Shown here piece after piece: positions 40,545 to 45,644 of a DNA stretch of 45,644 nucleotides. The stretch's first letter is position 1; each line of letters starts with the position of its first letter. The position numbers were made by a program, and so were the translations under genes. The notes under the pieces were generated by a model. It had not been told where the DNA came from. It did no database searches and was given only the letters and a program-made list of their open reading frames with translations. This DNA is from DASXVX01 sp036504075 (GTDB lineage: Bacteria > Bacillota > Sulfobacillia > Symbiobacteriales > Symbiobacteriaceae). Where the stretch lies: positions 1 through 45,644 of the forward strand of contig DASXVX010000025.1 in the NCBI GenBank assembly GCA_036504075.1. Reading direction: 5' to 3'.

Positions 40545-41699
40545 ATGAAGCTCACACATGCAAGCAGGCGCTTCCTGGCCCTGACGGCCACGGCGGCGGC
40601 GCTGACGATGCTGCTCTCCGCCTGCAACAACTCCGAGCCGTTCCTGGGCGAAGGCGCGGCGAAGTTGGGGCCGTTGCCGCCGGTCTCCAACCCCGCCGAT
40701 AACCCCATGACGCCGGACAAGGTGGACCTGGGCAAAATGCTCTTCTTCGACGGGCGGCTTTCCGGCGATACATCGACCCCGTGCGCCGCCTGCCACATCC
40801 CGGACAAGGGCTGGGGCGACGGCAACGCCCTCTCCCGGGGCTATCCGGGCACCAAGCACTGGCGCAACAGCCAGACCGTCCTCAACTCCGCCTACTACAC
40901 CAAGCTCTTCTGGGCCGGCGAAGTGACCAGCCTGGAAAAGCAGGCCGATTCTGCCGCCACCGGCAATCTGGCCGGCAACCTGGACCCGCAGCTGGCCGAA
41001 GAGCGGCTCCGCCAGATTCCGGAGTACGTGCAGCGCTGGCAGAAGGTCTTCGGCACGGCTCCTACCTGGGACACGGCCCTCAAGGCCATCGCCGCCTTCG
41101 AGCGGACCATCGTCTCCACGAATGTGCCCTTCGACAAGTACGTGCAGGGCGATAAGAACGCCATCTCCAGCACGGCCAAGGAGGGGCTGGCGCTCTTCGC
41201 CGGCAAGGCGAACTGCATCCAGTGCCACAGCGGCGCCCTTTTCACCAATCAGTCCTTCGCTGCCATCGGCGTGCCCAGGAACAAGGAGTTCGACACCGAC
41301 GTGCAGCGGCAGATTGCGCTGCGGTTCCAGTTCTACTCCCGGGGCGTGCCCGAAGCGGAGTACCGCAAGGCCGACGACGACCTGGGGCTCTACTACTTCA
41401 CCAAGCGGGACCAGGACAAGTACAAGTTCCGGGTGCCGTCGCTCCGGGACCTGACGTACACCGGCCCGTACATGCACAACGGCGTCTTTACCACGCTGGA
41501 CCAGGTGGTGGACTTCTATAACAAGGGCGGCGGCGACGTTCCCAATAAGGACCCGCGGCTCAAGCCGCTGAACCTGAGTTCCAGCGAACAGAAGGCGCTG
41601 GTGGCGTTCCTGCTCTCCCTGAGCGGCGACCCGGTCAAGGTGGATGCGCCCAAGCTGCCGGAGTACGCGCCGGGGATTCCCCAGGCGCCCGTCAAGTAA
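40545..41699 (+). CDS. Diheme cytochrome c peroxidase/MauG-like lipoprotein (IdrP-like), copy 2
   Basis: A 384-residue paralogue of the preceding gene, with lipobox LLSAC (Cys27) and heme motifs CAACH (80-84) and CIQCH (224-228). It shares the order GKMLFFDGRLSGD, DKGWGDG, FRVPSLRDLTYTGPYMHNG and a C-terminal NLSSSEQKALVAFLLSLSG, and is clearly homologous over its length. ATG 40545 follows GAGAGGAGG, 15 bases after the first copy. The two copies have diverged enough to suggest distinct roles rather than a recent duplication. The Rieske gene follows after 12 bases. Its function is inferred from context as detoxification or electron transfer for the molybdopterin enzyme. Confidence 0.85.
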   Translation: MKLTHASRRFLALTATAAALTMLLSACNNSEPFLGEGAAKLGPLPPVSNPADNPMTPDKVDLGKMLFFDGRLSGDTSTPCAACHIPDKGWGDGNALSRGYPGTKHWRNSQTVLNSAYYTKLFWAGEVTSLEKQADSAATGNLAGNLDPQLAEERLRQIPEYVQRWQKVFGTAPTWDTALKAIAAFERTIVSTNVPFDKYVQGDKNAISSTAKEGLALFAGKANCIQCHSGALFTNQSFAAIGVPRNKEFDTDVQRQIALRFQFYSRGVPEAEYRKADDDLGLYYFTKRDQDKYKFRVPSLRDLTYTGPYMHNGVFTTLDQVVDFYNKGGGDVPNKDPRLKPLNLSSSEQKALVAFLLSLSGDPVKVDAPKLPEYAPGIPQAPVK

Positions 41700-41711
41700 G
41701 GAGGTGCCCCG

Positions 41712-42290
41712 ATGCGCGACAAGCCCAATGAAACCAAGTCCAATGAAAGCAAAGGCTGGTGCCTGAGCCGCCGGGATTTCCTCCTGACCACGGGCGCCAC
41801 GGCAGCCGTGCTCTCCCTGGGCGGCCTGTTCCAGCGCAAGGCACTGGCCGAGGACCAGGCCGTGCTGCTGAAGACATACCCCCGCAAGAAGGTCGGCACC
41901 GTCTCGGGCCTGAGACAGGACGAGCCCGTCTTCGTTCAATACCCACACGACGATGACTATTCCAGCGCCGTGCTCATCAAGCTGGGCAAGGAGGCGGGGG
42001 GCGGCGTCGGACCCCGCGGCGACATTGTCGCCTTCTCCACGCTCTGCACCCACGCCGGCGGCAACCTGGCCAAGTCCTACAAGCCGAAGTACAAGGTGCT
42101 GGGCGCCTGCCCGCTGCACCTGACCACCTTCGACCTGACCCGGCACGGCATCGTGGCCGCCGGGCAGGCCACGGAGTCGCTGCCCCAGATCGTCCTGGAA
42201 GTGGACGGCGACGAGATCTACGCCACCGGCGTGATGGGCCTCCTGTTCGGCACCGCCAACAACCTGATGAAGTACCCAGTCAAGCAGTAG
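41712..42290 (+). CDS. idrB: Tat-exported Rieske iron-sulfur subunit (IdrB/AioB type)
   Basis: A 192-residue protein with a twin-arginine signal (SRRDFL, about residue 17) that can carry its signal-less partner across the membrane. The Rieske [2Fe-2S] ligands are Cys112 and His114 (CTHAGG) and Cys133 and His136 (CPLH). Compared with cytochrome bc1 Rieske proteins the two disulfide cysteines are missing (G in place of the first, L in place of the second), as known from some AioB proteins. ATG 41712 follows AAGGAGG. It is the electron-transfer partner of the catalytic subunit that starts 13 bases downstream. Choice of idrB over aioB rests on the peroxidase genes in the operon; the symbol is tentative. 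Confidence 0.82.
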   Translation: MRDKPNETKSNESKGWCLSRRDFLLTTGATAAVLSLGGLFQRKALAEDQAVLLKTYPRKKVGTVSGLRQDEPVFVQYPHDDDYSSAVLIKLGKEAGGGVGPRGDIVAFSTLCTHAGGNLAKSYKPKYKVLGACPLHLTTFDLTRHGIVAAGQATESLPQIVLEVDGDEIYATGVMGLLFGTANNLMKYPVKQ

Positions 42291-42303
42291 AGGGGTGAAC
42301 GGT

Positions 42304-44958
42304 ATGTCTGAAATCCCCAAGTATACGCCGGTGGACAAGGTGCCGCTGCCGCCGCCTGACGCCAAGGTCTACACCACCGCCTGCGACCACTGTATCGTCG
42401 CCTGCGGCTACAAGGTCTACGTCTGGCCGGAAGGCAGGGAGGGCGGGCCCCGCAAGGGCTCTAACGCCCTGGGCGTCGACTACCCGGCGCCCAAGGGCTT
42501 TGGCGGCGTCTGGATCAGCCCGAACCAGCACGCCGTGGTCCCCGTGAACGGCCAGATGAACAATGTGCTGGTCCTGCCCGACAAGGACGCCGAAGCGGTC
42601 AATCTGGGCGGGAACCACTCGGTGCGGGGCGGACTGCTGGCCAAGAAGTGCTACAGCCCGAACGCTCCCACCGCCGACCGGCTCCAGCATCCGCTGCTGC
42701 GGGTGAACGGCAAGCTGGAACCCATCTCCTGGGACGACGCCATCGCCATCATGGCGGCGGTCTCGAAGCACGTCATCGCCAAGTACGGCGCCAGCGCCTG
42801 GGCCATGAAGCACTACTCGTATCAGTACTGGGAGAACACGTATGCCATCTCCAAGCTGGCGTACGAGTCCATCGAGACCCCGGCGGCCTGCCAGCACGAC
42901 AAGCCCTCCGAGGGCGACGACACCCCCGGCATGGACGACTCGGGCATCATCACCTTCTGCGTCTCCTACGAGGACTGGAAGAAGGCCGACGTGATCTTCA
43001 TCTCCGGCTCCGATCCCTACGAGACCAAGTCGACGCTCTTCACCACCTGGATGATGAACGGTCCGAAGCTGATCTTCGCCAACCCGCGCAAGTCCACCGG
43101 CGTCGCCTACGGCGAGGCGAACGGCGGCCTCTGGCTGGACGTGATTCCCGGCTCCGACACCGTGCTGCACATGGCCATCGCCCGGCTGATCATCGAGAAC
43201 GGCTGGGAGGACAAGGAGTTTCTCGCCAAATGGATCGGCAACGTCTGGGAGTCGGACAGCGGCTTCGGCCGGGGCTGGCGGGAGACCCCCTGGCAGTGGC
43301 GGACCACCTGGGGCAAGGTCCAGACCGACTGGGAGGGCTACAAGAAGTGGCTGCTCAGCCAGAAGGAGTCCGACTTGGACACCGCGGTGAAGATCACCGG
43401 CGTCGCCAGGGAGAAGATCCTGAAGGCCGCAGAGATGCTCGCGAAGCCCAAGGCCGACGGCACCCGGGTCAAGGCCTCCTTCGCCTTCGAGAAGGGCCTG
43501 TACTTCTCCAACAACTACCTGAACACGCTCTCCCTGGCGGCCCTGGGCTTCGTCTGCGGGGCGGGCAACCGGGAAGGGCAGATGATCGCCCGCCTGGGCG
43601 GCCACCAGCGGGGCTGGCTGCAGGCCACGTCCTACCCGGCCTCCAAGAGCCCGGACAAGCTGCCGGGCCGGCGGCGGGCCTGGCTCAACCTGGACAAGTG
43701 GGTCCGGCAGGGCAAGGCTAAGTTCGCCTGGGTCATGGGCACCACCTGGACCGGCGCCATGGCGGCCTCGCAGGACCTGGAGAAGGCGTTCCGCCGCCAG
43801 ACCAGCGAGCATCCGGTCCAGGTGACGTCGAAGGACCGGGAGACCGCCATCAAGCAACTGATCGACCGGATCGAGCAGGGCGGCATGGTGATCGCCGACA
43901 GCGACATCTACCTGATCAAGCCCATGGGCGCCGAGTTTGCCGACATCGTGCTGCCGGCGGCCACCTGGGGCGAAGTCGACTTCGCCCGGGCCAACGGCGA
44001 GCGGCGGCTGCGGCTCTACTCCAAGTTTATGGACCCGCCGGGCGAGGCGCAGCCCGACTGGTGGGCCATCGCCAAGTTTGCCAAGGCGATGGGCTTCGAG
44101 GGCTACGACTGGAAGACGTCCGCCGACGTTTTTGACGAGGCGGCCCGGGTCAGCCGGGGCGGCGTGCTGGACTACTACCCGCTGGTCTGGCTGGCCAAGC
44201 AGCAGGGGAAGAAGGGGCACGAGGCGCTCCGGGAGTTGGGCACCACCGGCATCCAGACCCCGATTCGCTATGTGGACGGCAAGCTGGTGGGCACCAAGCG
44301 GCTGCATGACCCGCAGGCCCAGTTGGGCAGCCCGGACGGCCCGACGGTCCACGCCCAGTGGCTCACCGCCTTCAACACCCAGACCGGCAAGGCGCTGATC
44401 CAGAAGTCGCCGTGGGACATGTGGTCCGACTTCTACACCCGCATCACGCCCAAGGGCGACGAGCTTTGGCTGACCCTGGGCCGGGTCAACGAGCTCTGGC
44501 AGTCCTCGTTTGACGACATCCGCAAGGCCTACATCATGCAGCGGTGGCCCGACAGCTTCGTCGAGATTCATCCCGAGGATGCGGCGGCCCGGGGCGTCGA
44601 GAGCGGCGACCTTGTAGAACTCTACAGCGACGACGTGCTGGTCCAGGACGACGGCTTCATCCTCACCGACGACACCGAGTGGACTTTCACCGAGAAGATG
44701 AAGCGGGGCTACATCCGGGTGGCCAGCGGCCGGGTGGAAGCGGTGGCCATCGTCACCGACGGGGTGAAGAAGGGCGTCATGTTCACCAACTTCCTCTGGT
44801 CGGCTTCCCCGGCCAACGCCCTGACCCACGCCGTGCCGGATATGGTGACGGAGCGTTACCCATGGAAGCTAGGCAAGGCCCGGGTCCGCAAGCTGGGCGA
44901 GTCCCCCTTCAAGCGCGATGACCGGTTCATGTCGTTTTTGCCCCGGACGATCATCTAG
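42304..44958 (+). CDS. idrA: Molybdopterin oxidoreductase large subunit, iodate reductase/arsenite oxidase (IdrA/AioA) family
   Basis: An 884-residue DMSO-reductase-family catalytic subunit binding Mo-bis(MGD). The cluster motif is Cys27-x2-Cys30-x3-Cys34 with Ser in place of the fourth Cys (NHSVRGG), the [3Fe-4S] pattern of arsenite oxidase and its relatives. Substrate-pocket residues equivalent to arsenite oxidase His195, Arg419 and His423 appear as His198, Arg430 and His434 (RLGGH). The stretch around the arsenite-binding glutamate (RPAYNSE in AioA) is replaced by HDKPSEGDDTPGMDD. There is no signal peptide; export is with the Rieske subunit. With two diheme peroxidases in the operon, iodate reductase is the better fit. 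Arsenite oxidase or an undescribed substrate remains possible. ATG 42304 is preferred over GTG 42295. Confidence 0.82.
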   Translation: MSEIPKYTPVDKVPLPPPDAKVYTTACDHCIVACGYKVYVWPEGREGGPRKGSNALGVDYPAPKGFGGVWISPNQHAVVPVNGQMNNVLVLPDKDAEAVNLGGNHSVRGGLLAKKCYSPNAPTADRLQHPLLRVNGKLEPISWDDAIAIMAAVSKHVIAKYGASAWAMKHYSYQYWENTYAISKLAYESIETPAACQHDKPSEGDDTPGMDDSGIITFCVSYEDWKKADVIFISGSDPYETKSTLFTTWMMNGPKLIFANPRKSTGVAYGEANGGLWLDVIPGSDTVLHMAIARLIIENGWEDKEFLAKWIGNVWESDSGFGRGWRETPWQWRTTWGKVQTDWEGYKKWLLSQKESDLDTAVKITGVAREKILKAAEMLAKPKADGTRVKASFAFEKGLYFSNNYLNTLSLAALGFVCGAGNREGQMIARLGGHQRGWLQATSYPASKSPDKLPGRRRAWLNLDKWVRQGKAKFAWVMGTTWTGAMAASQDLEKAFRRQTSEHPVQVTSKDRETAIKQLIDRIEQGGMVIADSDIYLIKPMGAEFADIVLPAATWGEVDFARANGERRLRLYSKFMDPPGEAQPDWWAIAKFAKAMGFEGYDWKTSADVFDEAARVSRGGVLDYYPLVWLAKQQGKKGHEALRELGTTGIQTPIRYVDGKLVGTKRLHDPQAQLGSPDGPTVHAQWLTAFNTQTGKALIQKSPWDMWSDFYTRITPKGDELWLTLGRVNELWQSSFDDIRKAYIMQRWPDSFVEIHPEDAAARGVESGDLVELYSDDVLVQDDGFILTDDTEWTFTEKMKRGYIRVASGRVEAVAIVTDGVKKGVMFTNFLWSASPANALTHAVPDMVTERYPWKLGKARVRKLGESPFKRDDRFMSFLPRTII

Positions 44959-44987
44959 CGGTCGGCCGCCGCCGGAGGCGGGGACGA

Positions 44988-45060
44988 CTACAGGCAGGAA
45001 GGTCCCGGCGTCCGTACCTGTAGGAGGCAACGCCAACACATGGGACTGGAGCCTGTTGGC
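44988..45060 (+). other. Two hairpins after the molybdopterin subunit gene
   Basis: CTACAGG (44988-44994) pairs with CCTGTAG (45017-45023), and GCCAACA (45032-45038) pairs with TGTTGGC (45054-45060). They are followed at 45096 by a terminator. No gene lies between, so this is a structured 3' end or a small RNA; a molybdenum-cofactor RNA motif was considered but could not be matched. Confidence 0.4.
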
Positions 45061-45095
45061 GGCTGGGTTGATGTATCAGCACCGCTGAATCGAAA

Positions 45096-45135
45096 AAGGG
45101 CGATCTCACCATGATGGCGGGATCGCCCTTGATCG
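45096..45135 (+). terminator. Terminator of the oxidoreductase operon
   Basis: AAGGGCGATC (45096-45105) pairs perfectly with GATCGCCCTT (45121-45130) around a 15-base loop, preceded by AAAAA and followed by GATCGTT. Confidence 0.75.
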
Positions 45136-45592
45136 TTGCGCCCCACAACCTGGGGCCGGGCCCGCAGCTCGGGCAGTAGACTGGCCGGGACGGAGACTCG
45201 GGTAGCGGTGGGAGAGCGTTCGATCGCCCTGGTGTACGATCTGACAGCCTCCCGGCGGGCAGCGCACTTGCAAATCATGGAAATGGTCAGCCCCGAGGCG
45301 GCGAGTATGGTGGGCGTGACCGATTCGGAGTCGACGCGGATTGTGAGCCACAGCACCTGGGCGGACGCCGTGAGATTCGGGTCCGACAAGCGGGAGACCG
45401 GGCCTCGACCCTGTTCGAGCATCACCGCCTGGAACCGTTCGGCACGCCGCCGGGAAATCCACGGACTGCCTTCGAAAGTTTTTTCGCCGAGTTCCTGGGG
45501 ACGAATGTGATGAAACCTGTATCAACCCAGATGACCCGGATTGAGCCCAGAAGGTATTTACGGAACATCGACTTCCTGTTCCGCCCCCTGTA
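45136..45592 (+). other. Possible remnant of a coding region, unidentified
   Basis: A plus-strand frame reads through about 45171-45360 (RVAVGERSIALVYDLTASRR, then HLQIMEMVSPEAASMVGV), and a second frame is open from about 45300 to a stop at 45590-45592, with a protein-like end (AFESFFAEFLGTNVMKPV, then RRYLRNIDFLFRPL). Neither has a convincing start. Together they could be one frameshifted gene, or a fragment of a mobile-element protein, but no family is recognised. Confidence 0.3.
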
Positions 45593-45630
45593 AACTGGCT
45601 TTGTTGCTAGTTTGGTAGGGGGCGGTTCTT
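45581..45630 (+). terminator. Terminator-like hairpin at the window end
   Basis: CCGCCCCCT (45581-45589) pairs with AGGGGGCGG (45617-45625), with an inner AACT/AGTT pairing, followed by TTCTT. It overlaps the stop codon of the possible coding remnant before it. Confidence 0.55.
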
Positions 45631-45644
45631 CATGGGGCGGGCCA

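Noticed and set aside
39297..42365. A 1022-codon open frame antisense to the peroxidase and Rieske genes
   Set aside because: It crosses three well-supported genes on the other strand and has no motif; high third-position GC explains the open frame.
42280..44829. An 849-codon open frame antisense to the molybdopterin subunit
   Set aside because: Same reason: a mirror of a strongly conserved coding frame.
42304..44958. Naming the large subunit simply as arsenite oxidase
   Set aside because: The fold and [3Fe-4S] pattern fit, but the RPAYNSE stretch is missing and the operon has two diheme peroxidases, so the plain name would claim more than the sequence shows.
44988..45130. Molybdenum-cofactor riboswitch
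   Set aside because: It lies after, not before, the molybdenum enzyme gene, and I could not match the conserved core of the Moco RNA motif.
1..45644. CRISPR arrays, tRNA or rRNA genes and intact insertion sequences
   Set aside because: No regularly spaced repeats with unique spacers, no tRNA cloverleaf with a GTTCRANTC arm, no rRNA stretches and no intact transposase were seen.

Overview
The window looks like chromosomal DNA of a high-GC, spore-forming Firmicute, probably of the Symbiobacterium type. It carries an alpha/beta-type small acid-soluble spore protein, a YqhV-like and a ComA/YitD-like gene, a CotJC-like remnant, many GTG/TTG starts behind strong AGGAGG-type ribosome binding sites, and GC-rich hairpin terminators. 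The genus is an inference; no rRNA or tRNA gene was seen.

Layout. (1) 1-3.3 kb: the C-terminal part of an RHS/YD-repeat protein ending in a barnase-type RNase toxin, followed by its barstar immunity gene. (2) 3.3-9.3 kb: an orphan ABC ATPase, a four-quarter palindromic element, a GIY-YIG-like protein, a CapA lipoprotein, two unknown genes, a frameshifted arginase and a spore-protein gene. (3) 9.3-21.1 kb: housekeeping and transport: a double-domain nitrilase with a dead second domain, a DUF4097 membrane protein, a polysaccharide deacetylase, YqhV-like and DUF441 membrane proteins, an MFS transporter, a GNAT enzyme, a peptide-type ABC importer without ATPases, and a two-domain multicopper oxidase. 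(4) 21.2-28.1 kb: an SNF2 helicase/SWIM zinc-finger pair, then a gene graveyard: a broken EamA transporter, a toxin-antitoxin locus with a frameshifted toxin, and remnants of a TOTE-type primase-helicase and a SWIM-like protein. (5) 28.1-32.3 kb: phosphosulfolactate synthase, a Gly/Pro-rich small protein, an MscS channel, a 16-cysteine ferredoxin, a cyclophilin, a probable structured small RNA and a scrap of manganese catalase. (6) 32.5-36.3 kb: two two-component systems. (7) 36.4-45 kb: a redox island.

The redox island is the highlight. On the plus strand two diheme cytochrome c peroxidase/MauG-like lipoproteins, a Tat-exported Rieske subunit and a molybdopterin catalytic subunit form one tight operon. 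This gene set matches the dissimilatory iodate reductase clusters (idrA, idrB, idrP1, idrP2) better than arsenite oxidase clusters, and the active-site stretch that carries the arsenite-binding glutamate in AioA is replaced here. Divergently transcribed are a plastocyanin-like lipoprotein, two CuA-domain proteins and a NosR/NapH-like membrane polyferredoxin, which could bring electrons from the membrane to the Rieske protein through copper sites. Between the operons lie three direct repeats spaced exactly 11 bp, the usual layout of an OmpR/PhoB-type regulator site, and an OmpR-type regulator with an apparently kinase-dead partner lies next to the copper operon. The substrate, the direction of electron flow and the regulation are inferences.
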